Source of the DNA: Cavia porcellus
Taxonomy: Eukaryota > Chordata > Mammalia > Rodentia > Caviidae
Direction: 5' to 3'
Assembly (NCBI RefSeq): GCF_034190915.1
Contig: NW_026947543.1
Coordinates: 1,612,001 to 1,676,000 of the forward strand
Length of the DNA stretch: 64,000 nucleotides
The notes under the pieces: model-generated
Told to the model about the DNA's origin: nothing
What the model saw: only the letters and a program-made list of their open reading frames with translations
Database searches by the model: none
Shown: positions 1-10,842 of the stretch, piece by piece
Layout: each line of letters opens with the position of its first letter
Position numbering within the stretch: position 1 is the stretch's first letter
Position numbers and translations under genes: made by a program

Positions 1-326
1 AAGGCTTCACTGCTCAGAATTTGGGGATGGAAATGCTTGCCAATCTACACATGGATGTACTTTCAATGGGATATGAAATATGCCAGGGCCTGGCAGATGT
101 TCTCTGACATGTCCTATCCTTGAGCATATGCTTTTCCCTTGTCGTGTCTGTCATTTGGCTGAGTCCTGTTCCCTAAGCTATTCAGTCAAGACTTTGCTGG
201 AATCATTCACCTGCAGTATAAGAGCTTTCTGTGAGATTTCTCAGCAGAAATCCTCTGCAAGCACATAGCTTTCGATATGAGAGACAGTGGTGGAAGTTGA
301 ATTTCAAGGGCAGATATTTGAAAACA

Positions 327-485
327 ATGAAACAAGCCCCGAATAAGATCTTTACATGTTTCCCAGATGAATATGTTTGGAAATACGGGGGAAGATGGAG
401 ATCAAGACTGAGAAGAGTGCACACCCATTTCAAGGTACAAAAACCAGGGAAAAACATGGGAAAGCAAGAGAGCTGGTTACTTTGA
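327..485 (+). pseudogene. ORF A, truncated 52-codon form (unit 1)
   Basis: Matches the type e ORF up to KNMG. The stretch GGGAAAGCAAGAG has one base more than the GGGAACCAAGAG of units 13-17, so the frame shifts and stops at TGA seven codons later. The same 52-codon form is at 8074, 11949, 15822, 19693, 23568, 27438, 35185, 39060 and 42932. Units 13, 14 and 16 have the long-form frame but a TAA in place of TAC, giving 50 codons. Which state is ancestral cannot be told here. Confidence 0.3.
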
Positions 486-629
486 TGTAAAAATCTTTGA
501 TGATGAAAGGAAAATTATATTCTCATGGTGATTTAATCAGGCTGTAGCAGTGAAGTTCTCATGTTGGTTGTCCTATGTGTGGCCTTCTGCATTGGGCAGT
601 GGATGCAGGGCAGGAGATCTTCAAATAAA

Positions 630-1104
630 TCTGGTTGAACACAAAATAGTGAAAAAAATATCAATCTAAATCCTGTGTATTCCTTCCCTTTGAGAACATG
701 TATGGATAATGTCCGGAGTTTCAAAAGAGAAAATGTCTATTGGGTCATGGTTTCACCAATGAAATGGTCACTTCACATAACATTTTGAATTTTGCTTTCG
801 CAGTTGCTCATGTACCGGGCCTGAGTAAAGCAGAATGCAGACTAAGCCTCATCAATAGTTGTGCATTCCATAAGTGGTTTTAAAACCAGTGAAACCCTTT
901 GGACCTAGTGTTTGTATTTAATTGGTTGATTGGTTTTTCAAATTGTTTGTTTTACTATTTTTAACTTTGGGAGTCAGGGAAGCCCTCACTCATAGTGATT
1001 TAGACGTCTCCAAAACCTCTGAAGTTATTCATGTAACAGCTATAACATGTTATAAGTTTCTCCTCTTAAAACTTGAAAGACTAACAGACTCTGCTACTTT
1101 TCAT
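630..1104 (+). other. Unit segment without recognised feature (reference unit)
   Basis: Nothing coding is supported. Two ATTGG (inverted CCAAT) boxes lie 8 bp apart at 921 and 929, the second in an NF-Y-like TGATTGGTT. TTTGCTTTCGCAG near 793-805 is a weak acceptor-like stretch; it is TTTGCTTTCACAG in most other units. The open frame over 922-1125 begins at TTG, and I do not treat it as a gene. Confidence 0.5.
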
Positions 1105-1136
1105 CTAAATTCAGTGTTGCGCTAAATTCAGTGTTG
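1105..1136 (+). repeat. 17-bp direct repeat, two copies
   Basis: CTAAATTCAGTGTTG occurs at 1105-1119 and again at 1122-1136, separated by CG. The pair is kept in all units with small changes (TG in place of CG in units 6, 8, 10 and 16; unit 11 has CTTATTC in the first copy). It probably arose by replication slippage before amplification. Confidence 0.8.
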
Positions 1137-1880
1137 GTCTTTTTTTTACAAGTCCTTTGAAATGTGTCCTCCTCGAGTCACTGGTCGTGCTGGAATGTAC
1201 TTTCTTGTGAAGACAGGATTTGAGCAAATTGACACAAGTACAGTTTGCCACTACTCTGGACACCTGGTTAAATATCGAGTTGCCTAAATGGTGTGTGTTT
1301 TACTTTGATCTCTGCTCACACTTTGCTCATCCAGTTAGAACCACAGGGCTCCAGGCCATAGCGTTCTAGGCCTAAACAAGAAAATTTCCATTCCGTTTTG
1401 GGAGTTCATTTGTCTCTCATAATTACTTTTTCCACAAATGTGTGCTTCAGGAGAGGCCTGGTCTAAATGTGGAGAGGCCCATTTTCCTTCTCTCACTTTC
1501 AGACTTTCTAAGATTTTCAGTTACTAGAGGTTTGCCCAGACTTGCCATTGTCAAGGGACAGTGCACTTCACTTGAAGTTGTGCAGTATTACTTCATGTGT
1601 GTCCGTGGAAATTCCACCAATGGGAAACTCTTGCTGTAGTCATCTCCAAGTGTTTCTGCATAAGACAATATAACTAACAAAGGATGTGGTTTCAAGCAGA
1701 ATGAGGAATGGAGGTATAATCTTTATTTCAGTGCAGGTTGACCTTTCAAAGAAACAGTAATTCCTATGAAATAGGAGGTAAAATCTTTTGTAAAGAGACA
1801 TGGATATGACATGCTCAACTTTATGTCACATTTTTTAAAAAGCCAAGGGCATTTGAGAAATTCTTGGCTGTTGAATTGTC
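1137..1880 (+). other. Unit segment without recognised feature (reference unit)
   Basis: A non-repetitive stretch with several stops in every frame. The open frame at 1442-1639 starts at a non-AUG codon. Substitutions here give useful unit-type markers (CTGGTTAAAT against CTGATTAAAT; CCGGTCTAAATG, CCCTGTCTAAATG and CCCTCTCTAAATG). Confidence 0.5.
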
Positions 1881-1910
1881 CCTTTTTTCAAATTTCTCTT
1901 AGGTAAGACA
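1881..1910 (+). other. Abutting 3'/5' splice-site-like motif
   Basis: A pyrimidine-rich tract ending TTTCTCTTAG (AG at 1901-1902) is followed at once by GTAAGA at 1903. Acceptor and donor consensus therefore meet with no exon between, the layout of recursive (ratchet) splice sites. The donor half is lost in units 3 (GGAAAG), 6 and 8 (GGGAAG), and the acceptor half is altered in units 15 (CTCATAG) and 17 (CTCTGAG). Splicing is not shown, and chance is possible. Confidence 0.25.
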
Positions 1911-1949
1911 CTCCAGTTTCTTCAAACCATGGTACTGTTCCTTCCATGT

Positions 1950-1990
1950 AAAAAACCAAAGCAAAAAACAAAATAAATTAAAACAAAACC
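1950..1990 (+). other. A-rich tract
   Basis: About 40 bp dominated by A, with an internal AATAAA at 1972-1977, present in every unit at the same offset. It could be the decayed tail of an old retroposed sequence lying on the plus strand upstream of it, but no flanking target-site duplication is evident. Confidence 0.5.
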
Positions 1991-2403
1991 CATCAAATTA
2001 CATTTGAGAGCACACAATTTCTCAGCAGGCCCACTATTCAACAAGACAGAGGGAAAGAAGCCTCAGCCTTCAGCCCATCGCCTAAAGTTTTGTCTCTATC
2101 ATGGCCCCTCAGTTCCCTGGCATGTCCACATTAACTCATGAATCTTTACTCATATCCTCTTCAAATGCACAGGATCCAATATATTTGAACCCTGTTCACC
2201 TGGGCTGTAACCATCCAAGGACACACCAGAGGAAGGGCAGGTACCCCCTTGCCTGGGGCCTTGGTGCTTATCACAATAGAAATGGAAACCTGAACAAGGG
2301 GAGCTAAAACAAAGAGACGAATATTCCTAAAGCCTGAAACACAGAAGCTACCTATAGACCAGTAGTGGGATTTCACAAATTATGTAAGAATCTCTGTGCA
2401 CAT

Positions 2404-2545
2404 GCTTGGCATGGTCGCTCATGCCTATAATCCCAGCAATCTGGGGGCTGAGGTGGATGGAACCTTGGGAGTTCCAGTCCATCGTGGGCTATGAATTTAT
2501 CTCAAGGCCTCTTTCAACAACTACATAAGATGCTGTTTCCAAAAA
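2404..2545 (+). mobile_element. B1-like SINE (unit 1)
   Basis: GGCATGGTCGCTCATGCC, ATAATCCCAGCA and GGCTGAGGTGGATGG match the 7SL-derived head shared by B1 and Alu. The second half (GGGCTA, CAAGGCC, CTACATAAGATGCTG, then AAAAA) aligns with the rodent B1 body, including its internal quasi-duplication. The length is close to a full B1. The pol III B box is decayed to GTTCCAGTCC. No clear target-site duplication is seen. Confidence 0.8.
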
Positions 2546-3096
2546 GAGGACAACAGAAAACTAGACACACTTGGTCTAGGTCCCGGGGTTCACTACATGA
2601 GTTGTGGAGTCTAAATATTCCATGCCATGAGAAAATACCTGGGATTTTTAGTGAAAGGGGCATTTGCATCCCTTTTCTAAGGGTTTCCCTTTCACCATGT
2701 TACATTTGAATTCTGGGAAAATCTGCTGGTGACAAGCTATCTAGCATTATGTTGGTTTAGGTATTGAGCTAGTACCTCATGTTTAGTGTTCAGGGTTATG
2801 CTGGAATGACTGCAGACCTGCTTGAAATAGCTATTGCGGACAAGTGAACCCCGAGGAAGCTGGATAGTTGAAGCAGGCACTCCAAATATTCATGCACTGC
2901 AAGGATTCACTTTCATTTTGGGACTCATCTTCTGGTTGCTGGCTTTTAGTGCTAACTGACACTACCATGGTGGCAGTAATCCAGCAGAGACTGCATGTAT
3001 GGTTTGCAGGTTTGCTTCCCAAGCCACCAGAAACTTGGCAGAACCCAAATCATTGTGGCATTTTCTTTCCTCCCCTGAAACATTTGGCTTTCTAAG
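2546..3096 (+). other. Unit segment between SINE and duplication (reference unit)
   Basis: No element or gene is recognised. The opposing open frames at 2831-3022 (minus) and 2868-3095 (plus) overlap and begin at non-AUG codons, so I leave them out. The stretch carries the GCGGAC/GCAGAC and CCCAAGCC/CCAAGCC markers used to type units. Confidence 0.5.
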
Positions 3097-3738
3097 TTTG
3101 AAAATTGAATAGACTGGGCTAGTCAGGTTTGGACCCCATGTACCACCAACAGAGCTAAAGACAGAGCCAATTACTTCCCTCCACTTGTCAAAATATGTCA
3201 AATTTGCTTGGTCACCACAAGTTCAAAGAAAGTTCTGAGGCAACTTAGAGAGGTGAATCAAATACTGCCTGATTGGAATGGCTGTGGTTGTATGAGGTGG
3301 AAAGCTGCAGAGTTGGGCTGAAACTGTTCACAGAAATCCACAGGCTTGTGGTTGCCAGGCAACCACACTGGGCTGAGATTGGCTGAACATCACTGTGAGG
3401 TGGATTTTAGGCTCTAGGTTTGAAAATTTAAAAGACTCTGGTAGTCATGTTTGGAACACTTCGACCACAGACAGACCAAAAGGTCTTTCAATTACTTCCC
3501 TCCACTTCTCAAAATATGTCAAATTTTCTTGATCACTATAACTGTAAAAAAATTCTGAGGCAACATAGAGAGGCTAATCAAATACTGCATGATTGGAATG
3601 GCTGTGGTTGTATGAGGTGGAAAGCTGCAGAGTTGGGCTGAAACAATTCACAGAAAGCCACAAGCTTGTGGTTGCCAGGCAACCACACTGGGCTGTGATT
3701 GGCTGAGCACCATTGTGAGCTGGACTTTAGGCTCTAGG
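3097..3738 (+). repeat. Intra-unit direct duplication, 322 + 320 bp (unit 1)
   Basis: Copy 1 (3097-3418) and copy 2 (3419-3738) both begin TTTGAAAATT and end GGCTCTAGG, and they align along their length. Each contains GGTTGCC-A-GGCAACC and an ATTGG box. The copies are clearly more diverged from each other than units are from one another, so the duplication predates the array. Confidence 0.92.
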
Positions 3739-3834
3739 ATACAAGTGTGCAGTAGGAGACCTGAGTCACAATGCTGGGCGTTGCCATGGAGACCTCAGTG
3801 TCACAGAGGACCTTTTAGGGCAAGATTTAAATAG
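3667..3834 (+). promoter_or_regulatory. X-box / Y-box / AP-1-like / TATA-like cassette (unit 1)
   Basis: In order: a palindromic RFX-type X-box, GGTTGCC-A-GGCAACC (3670-3684, arms of 10 bp counting flanks); an NF-Y-type TGATTGGCT with ATTGG at 3698; TGAGTCA at 3762; a second X-box-like GTTGCCATGG at 3780; and TTTAAATAG at 3826. X and Y boxes are about two helical turns apart, centre to centre. The cassette points into the next unit, towards its ORF A. Promoter activity is inferred from motifs only. Confidence 0.45.
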
Positions 3835-5972
3835 GATGAATATTCTTGGCCTGGTATGCCACAGGATTCTCACTGAAGGCTTCACTGCTCAGAATTTGGG
3901 GATGGAAATGCTTGCCAATCTACACATGGATGTACTTTCAATGGGATATGAAATATGCCAGGGCCTGGCAGATGTTCTCTGACATGTCCTATCCTTGAGC
4001 ATATGCTTTTCCCTTGTCATGTCTGTCATTTGGCTGAGTCCTGTTCCCTAAGCTATTCAGTCAAGACTTGCTGGAATCATTCACCTGCAGTATAAGAGCT
4101 TTCTGTGAAATTTCTCAGCAGAAATCCTGTGTAAGCACATAGCTTTGGATATGAGAGACAGTGGTGGAAGTTGAATTTCAAGGGCAGATATTTGAAAACA
4201 ATGAAACAAGCCCCGAATATGATCTTTACATGTTTTCCAGATGAATATGTTTGGAAATACGGGGGAAGATGGAGATCAAGACCGAGAAGAGTGAACACCA
4301 TTTCAAGGTACAAAAACCAGGGAAAAACATGGGAAAGCAAGAGAGCTGGTTAATTTGATGTAAAAATCTTTGATAATGCAAGGAAAATTATATTCTCATA
4401 GTGATTTAATCAGGCTGTAGCAGTGAAGTTCTCATGTTGGTTGTCCTATGTGTGGCCTTCTGCATTGGGCAGTGGATGCACGGCAGGAGATCTTCAAATA
4501 AATCTGGTTGAACACAAAATAGTGAAAAAAATATCAATCTAAATCCTGTGTATTCCTTCCCTTTGAGAACATGTATGGATAATGTCCGGAGTTTCAAAAG
4601 AGAAAATGTCTATTGGGTCATGGTTTCACCAATGAAATGGTCACTTCACATAACATTTTGAATTTTGCTTTCACAGTTGCTCATGTACCGGGCCTGAGTA
4701 AAGCAGAATGCAGAGTAAGCCTCATCAATAGTTGTGCATTCCATAAGTGGTTTTAAAACCAGTGAAACCCTTTGGACCTAGTGTTTGTATTTAATTGGTT
4801 GATTGGTTTTTCAAATTGTTTGTTTTACTATTTTTAACTTTGGGAGTCAGGGAAGCCCTCACTCATAGTGATTTAGACTTCTCCAAAACCTCTGAAGTTA
4901 TTCATGTAACAGCTATAACATGTTATAAGTTTCTCCTATTAAAACTTGAAAGACTAACAGACTCTGCTACTTTTCATCTAAATTCAGTGTTGCGCTAAAT
5001 TCAGTGTTGGACTTTTTTTTACAAGTCCTTTGAAATGTGTCCTCCTCGAGTCACTGGTCGTGCTGGAATGTACTTTCTTGTGAAGACAGGATTTGAGCAA
5101 ATTGACACAAGTACAGTTTGCCACTACTCTGGACACCTGGTTAAATATCGAGTTGCCTAAATGGTGTGTGTTTTACTTTGATCTCTGCTCACACTTTGCT
5201 CATCCAGTTAGAACCACAGGGCTCCAGGCCATAGCGTTCTAGGCCTAAACAAGAAAATTTCCATTCCGTTTTGGGAGTTCATTCGTCTCTCATAATTACT
5301 TTTTCGACAAATGTGTGCTTCACGAGAGGCCCGGTCTAAATGTGGAGAGGCCCATTTTCCTTCTCTCACTTTCAGACTTTCTAAGATTTACAGTTACTAG
5401 AGGTTTGCCCAGACTTGCCATTGTCAAGGGACAGTGCACTTCACTTGAAGTTGTGCAGTATTACTTCATGTGTCTCCGTGGAAATTCCACCAATTGGAAA
5501 CTCTTGCTGTAGTCATCTCCAAGTGTTTCTGCATAAGAAAATATAACTAACAAAGGATGTGGTTTCAAGCAGAATGAGGAATGGAGGGATAATCTTTATT
5601 TCAGTGCAGGTTGACCTTTCAAAGCAATAGTAATTCCTATGAAATAGGAGGTAAAATCTTTTGTAAAGAGACATGGATATGACATGCTCAACTTTATGTC
5701 ACATTTTTTAAAAAGCCAAGGGCATTTGAGAAATTCTTGGCTGTTGAATTGTCCCTTTTTTCAAATTTCTCTTAGGTAAGACACTCCAGTTTCTTCAAAC
5801 CATGGTACTGTTCCTTCCATGTAAAAAACCAAAGCAAAAAAAAAATAAATTAAAACAAAACCCATCAAATTACATTTGAAAGCACACAATTGCTCAGCAG
5901 GCCCACTATTCAACCAGCTAGAGGTACAAAAGCCTCAGCCTTCAGCCCATGGCCTGAAGTTTTGTCTCTATC

Positions 5973-6209
5973 ATGGCCCCTCAGTTCCCTGGCATGTCCA
6001 CATTAACTCATGAATCTTTACTCATTTCCTCTTCAAATGCACAGGATCCAATATATTTGAACCCTGTTCACCTGGGCTGTAATCATCCAAGGACACACCA
6101 GAGGAAGGGCAGCCACCCCCTTGCCTGGGGCCTTGGAGCTCATCACAATAGAAATGGAAACCTGAACAAGGGGAGCCAAAACAAAGAGAGGAATATTCCT
6201 AAAGTCTGA
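5973..6209 (+). CDS. ORF B, 78-aa hypothetical protein (representative copy)
   Basis: The AUG sits in a strong context (A at -3, G at +4) and the frame runs 78 codons just upstream of the SINE. The same length is kept at 9847, 13723, 17594, 21468, 25339, 33085, 36960, 40832, 44704, 48574, 52446 and 60188. It is cut short in units 1, 8 and 15 by single-base stops. The product is polar, rich in Asn, His and Ser, with no motif I recognise. Given how similar the units are, shared length is not evidence of selection, so a chance frame is the likelier reading. Confidence 0.12.
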   Translation: MAPQFPGMSTLTHESLLISSSNAQDPIYLNPVHLGCNHPRTHQRKGSHPLAWGLGAHHNRNGNLNKGSQNKERNIPKV

Positions 6210-6275
6210 AACACAGAAGCTACCTATAGACCAGTAGGGGGATTTCAAAAATTATGTAAGAATCTCTGTGCACAT

Positions 6276-6417
6276 GCTTGGCATGGTCGCTCATGCCTAT
6301 AATCCCAGCAATCTGGTGGCTGAGGTGGATGGATTCTTGGGAGTTCCAGGACATCGTGGGCTATGAATTTATCTCAAGGCCTCTTTCAACAACTACATAA
6401 GATTCTGTTTCTAAAAA
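6276..6417 (+). mobile_element. B1-like SINE (unit 2)
   Basis: Same 142-bp length. The B box position reads GTTCCAGGAC, and the 3' end has GATTCTGTTTCTAAAAA. Confidence 0.8.
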
Positions 6418-6967
6418 GAGGACAACAGAAAACTAGACACACTTGGTCTAGGTCCCGGGGTTCACTACATGAGTTGTGGAGTCTAAATATTCCATGCCAT
6501 GAGAAAATACCTGGGATTTTTAGTGAAAGGTGCATGTGCAGCCCTTTTCTAAGGGTTTCCCTTTCACCATGTTACATTTGAATTCTGGGAAAACCTGCTG
6601 GTGACAAGCTATCTAGCATTATGTTGGTTTAGGTATTGAGCTAGTACCGCATGTTTAGTGTTCAGGGTTATGCTGGAATGGCTGCAGACCTCCTTGAAAT
6701 AGCTATTGCAGACAAGTGAACCCCGAGGAAGCTGGATAGTTGAAGCAGGCACTCCAAATATTCATGCACTGCAAGGATTCACTTTCCTTTTGGGACTCAT
6801 CTTCTGATTGCTGGCTTTTAGTGCTAACTGATACTACCATGGTGGCAGTAATCCAGCAGAGACTGCATGTATGGTTTGCAGGTTTGCTTCCAAGCCACCA
6901 GAAACTTGGCAGAAAACAAATCATTGTGGCATTTTCTTTCCTCCCCTGAAACATTTGGCTTTCTAAG

Positions 6968-7611
6968 TTTGAAAATTGAATAGACTGGGCTAGTCAGGTT
7001 TGGACCCCATGTACCACCAACAGAGCTAAAGACAGAGCCAATTACTTCCCTCCACTTGTCAAAATATGTCAAATTTGCTTGGTCACCACAACTTCGAAGA
7101 AAATTCTGAGTCAACTTAGAGAGGTGAGTCAAATACTGCCTGATTGGAATGGCTGTGGTTGTATGAGGTGGAAAGCTGCAGAGTTGGGCTGAAACTGTTC
7201 ACAGAAATCCACAGGCTTGTGGTTGCCAGGCAACCACACTGGGCTGAGATTGGCTGAACATCACTGTGAGGTGGATTTTAGGCTCTAGGTTTGAAAATTT
7301 AAAAGACTGGGGTAGTCAAGTTTGGAACACATCGACCAGAGACAGACCAAAAGGTCTTTCAATTACTTCCCTCCACTTCTCAAAATATGTCAAATTTTCT
7401 TGATCACTACAACTGTAAAAAAAAATTCTGAGGCAACATAGAGAGGCTAATCAAATACTGCATGATTGGAATGGCTGTGGTTGTATGAGGTGGAAAGCTG
7501 CAGAGTTGGGCTGAAACAGTTCACAGAAAGCCACAAGCTTGTGGTTGCCAGGCAACCACACTGGGCTGTGATTGGCTGAGCACCATAGTGAGCTGGACTT
7601 TAGGCTCTAGG
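6968..7611 (+). repeat. Intra-unit direct duplication (unit 2)
   Basis: Copies 6968-7289 and 7290-7611. The oligo-A run in copy 2 is two bases longer than in unit 1. Confidence 0.92.
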
Positions 7612-7707
7612 ATACAAGTGTGCAGTAGGAGACCTGAGTCACAATGCTGGGCGTTGACATAGAGACCTCAGTGGCACAGAGGACCTTGTAGGGCAAGATT
7701 TAAATAG
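7540..7707 (+). promoter_or_regulatory. X/Y-box and TATA-like cassette (unit 2)
   Basis: Palindrome, Y-box, TGAGTCA and TTTAAATAG are present. The second X-box-like site is degraded (GTTGACATAG). Confidence 0.42.
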
Positions 7708-10149
7708 GATGAATATTCTTGGCCTGGTATGCCACAGGATTCTCACTGAAGGCTTCACTGCTCAGAATTTGGGGATGGCAGTGCTTGCCAATCTACACAT
7801 GGATGTACTTTCAATGGGATATGAAATATGCCAGGGCCTGGCAGATGTTCTCTGACATGTCCTATCCTTGAGCATATGCTTTTCCCTTGTCATGTCTGTC
7901 ATTTGGCTGAGTCCTGTTCCCTAAGCTATTCAGTCAAGACTTGCTGGAATCATTCACCTGCAGTATAAGAGCTTTCTGTGAAATTTCTCAGCAGAAATCC
8001 TCTGCAAGCACATAGCTTTGGATATGAGAGACAGTGGTGGAAGTTGAATTTCAAGGGCAGATATTTGAAAACAATGAAACAAGCCCCGAATAAGATCTTT
8101 ACATGTTTCCCAGATGAATATGTTTGCAAATTCGGGGGAAGATCGAGATCAAGACCGAGAAGAGTGCACACGCATTTCAAGGTACAAAAACCAGGGAAAA
8201 ACATGGGAAAGCAAGAGAGCTGGTTAATTTGATATAAAAATCTTTGATGATGAAAGGAAAATTATATTCTCATGGTGATTTAATCAGGCTGTAGCAGTGA
8301 AGTTCTCATGTTGGTTGTCCTATGTGTGGCCTTCTGCATTGGGCAGTGGATGCAGTACAGGAGATCTTCAAATAAATCTGGTGGAACACAAAATAGTGAA
8401 AAAAATATCAATCTAAATCCTGTGTATTCCTTCCCTTTGAGAACATATATGGATAATGTCCGGAGTTTCAAAAGAGAAAATGTCTATTGGGTCATGGTTT
8501 CACCAATGAAATGGTCACTTCACATAACATTTTGAATTTTGCTTTCACAGTTGCTCATGTACCGGGCCTGAGTAAAGCAGAATGCAGAGTAAGCCTCATC
8601 AATAGTTGTGCATTCCATAAGTGGTTTTAAAACCAGTGAAACCCTTTGGACCTAGTGTTTGTATTTAATTGGTTGATTGGTTTTTCAAATTGTTTGTTTT
8701 ACTATTTTTAACTTTGGGAGTCAGGGAAGCCCTCACTCATAGTGATTTAGACCTCTCCAAAAGCTCTGAAGTTATTGATGTAACAGCTATTACATGTTAT
8801 AAGTTTCTCCTATTAAAACTTGAAAGTCTAACAGACTCTGCTACTTTTCGTCTAAATTCAGTGTTGCGCTAAATTCAGTGTTGGACTTTATTTACAATTC
8901 CTTTGAAATGTGTCCTCCTCTAGTCACTGGTCGTGCTGGAATGTACTTTCTTGTGAAGACAGGATTTGAGCAAATTGACACAAGTACAGTGTGCCACTAC
9001 TCTGGACACCTGGTTAAATATCGAGTTGCCTAAATGGTATGTGTTTTACTTTGATCTCTGCTCACACTTTGCTCATCCAGTTAGAACCACAGGGCTCCAG
9101 GCCATAGTGTTCTAGGCCTAAACAAGAAAATTTCCATTCCGTTTTGGGAGTTCATTCGTCTCTCATAATTACTTTTTCCACAAATGTGTGCTTCAGGTGA
9201 GGCCCGGTCTAAATGTGGAGAGGCCCATTTTCCTTCCCTCACTTTCAGACTTTCTAAGATTTTCAGTTACTAGAGGTTTGCCCAGACTTGCCATTGTCAA
9301 GGGACAGTGCACTTCACTTGAAGTTGTGCAGTATTACTTCATGTGTCTCCGTGGAAATTCCACCAATGGGAAACTCTTGCTGTAGTCATCTCCAAGTGTT
9401 TCTGCATAAGAAAATATAACTAACAAAGGATGTGGTTTCAAGCAGAATGAGGAATGGTGGGATAATCTTTATTTCAGTGCAGGTTGACCTTTCAAAGCAA
9501 TAGTAATTCCTATGAAATAGGAGGTAAAATCTTTTGTAAAGAGACATGGATATGACATGCTCAACTTTATGTCACATTTTTTAAAAAGCCAAGGGCATTT
9601 GAGAAATTCTTGGCTGTTGAATTGTCCCTTTTTTCAAATTTCTCTTAGGAAAGACACTCCAGTTTCTTCAAACCATGCTACTGTTCCTTCCATGTAAAAA
9701 ACCAAAGCAAAAAACAAAATAAATTAAAACAAAACCCATCAAATTACATTTGAGAGCACACAATTGCTCAGCAGGCCCACTATTCAACCAGCTAGAGGTA
9801 CAAAAGCCTCAGCCTTCAGCCCATGGCCTGAAGTTTTGTCTCTATCATGGCCCCTCAGTTCCCTGGCATGTCCACATTAACTCATGAATCTTTACTCATT
9901 TCCTCTTCAAATGCACAGGATCCAATATATTTGAACCCTGTTCACCTGGGCTGTAATCATCCAAGGACACACCAGAGGAAGGGCAGCCACCCCCTTGCCT
10001 GGGGCCTTGGAGCTCATCACAATAGAAATGGAAACCTGAACAAGGGGAGCCAAAACAAAGAGAGGAATATTCCTAAAGTCTGAAACACAGAAGCTACCTA
10101 TAGACCAGTAGGGGGATTTCAAAAATTATGTAAGAATCTCTGTGCACAT

Positions 10150-10291
10150 GCTTGGCATGGTCGCTCATGCCTATAATCCCAGCAATCTGGGGGCTGAGGT
10201 GGATGGATCCTTGGGAGTTCCAGGACATCGTGGGCTATGAATTTATCTCAAGGCCTCTTTCAACAACTACATAAGATTCTGTTTCCAAAAA
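10150..10291 (+). mobile_element. B1-like SINE (unit 3)
   Basis: B box GTTCCAGGAC; shares GATTCTGTTT with unit 2. Confidence 0.8.
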
Positions 10292-10842
10292 GAGGACAAC
10301 AGAAAACTAGACACACTTGGTCTAGGTCCCGGGGTTCACTACATGAGTTGTGGAGTCTAAATATTCCATGCCATGAGAAAATACCTGGGATTTTTAGTGA
10401 AAGGTGCATGTGCAGCCCTTTTCTAAAGGTTTCCCTTTCACCATGTTACATTTGAATTCTGGGAAAACCTGCTGGTGACAAGCTATCTAGCATTATGTTG
10501 GTTTAGGTATTGAGCTAGTACCGCATGTTTAGTGTTCAGGGTTATGCTGGAATGGCTGCAGACCTCCTTGAAATAGCTATTGCGGACAAGTGAACCCCGA
10601 GGAAGCTGGATAGTTGAAGCAGGCACTCCAAATATTCATGCACTGCAAGGATTCACTTTCATTTTGGGACTCATCTTCTGATTGCTGGCTTTTAGTGCTA
10701 ACTGATACTACCATGGTGGCAGTAATCCAGCAGAGACTGCATGTATGGTTTGCAAGTCTGGTTCCCACGCCACCAGAAACTTGGCAGAACACAAATCATT
10801 GTGGCATTTTCTTTCCTCCCCTGAAACATTTGGCTTTCTAAG

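Larger units (their letters stand above)
1..3875 (+). repeat. Array unit 1 (reference unit, 3875 bp)
   Basis: ORF A runs 327-485 (52 codons) and is frame-truncated by the GGGAAAGC form before TGA. ORF B is shortened to 68 codons (2101-2307) by a TAA in GGGAGCTAAAAC. The abutted splice-like motif is intact. The 3' part carries a private combination (ATGACTGCAGACCTGC, AAAATCTGC, CCTTTTAGGG) that reappears in unit 10. Confidence 0.97.
3876..7748 (+). repeat. Array unit 2 (3873 bp)
   Basis: ORF A (4201-4353) has a 1-nt deletion in the GAACACCATTTC stretch near 4300. The later GGGAAAGC form brings the frame back, giving 50 codons with a different middle. ORF B is 78 codons (5973-6209). The second X-box-like site is degraded to GTTGACATAG. 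The longest open frame in the window, 102 codons on the minus strand (6824-7132), starts at TTG and looks spurious. Confidence 0.97.

Noticed and set aside
203..457. 84-codon minus-strand frame opposite ORF A
   Set aside because: It has a non-canonical start and is the complement of ORF A; its variants follow ORF A changes with no sign of independent constraint.
922..1125. 67-codon frame (VDWFFKLF...) in nearly every unit
   Set aside because: It starts at TTG, not AUG. Unit 11 breaks it by indels, and conservation only mirrors the overall identity of the units.
1442..1639. 65-codon frame (LNVERPIF...) seen in all units
   Set aside because: It begins at a non-AUG codon and has no motif or preceding leader; useful only as a unit-type marker.
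1950..1990. A-rich tract as a fresh retroposition tail
   Set aside because: It is interrupted, has no visible target-site duplication, and is the same in every unit, so no recent event is supported.
2397..2709. 72-codon frames across the SINE (MLGMVAHAYNPSN-like in some units)
   Set aside because: This is the familiar chance translation of a 7SL-derived SINE, not a gene.
6824..7132. 102-codon minus-strand open frame (also at 14574-14882)
   Set aside because: It begins at TTG with no AUG upstream, crosses the start of the duplicated segment, and is shorter in other units because of 1-nt indels. It looks like a chance frame.
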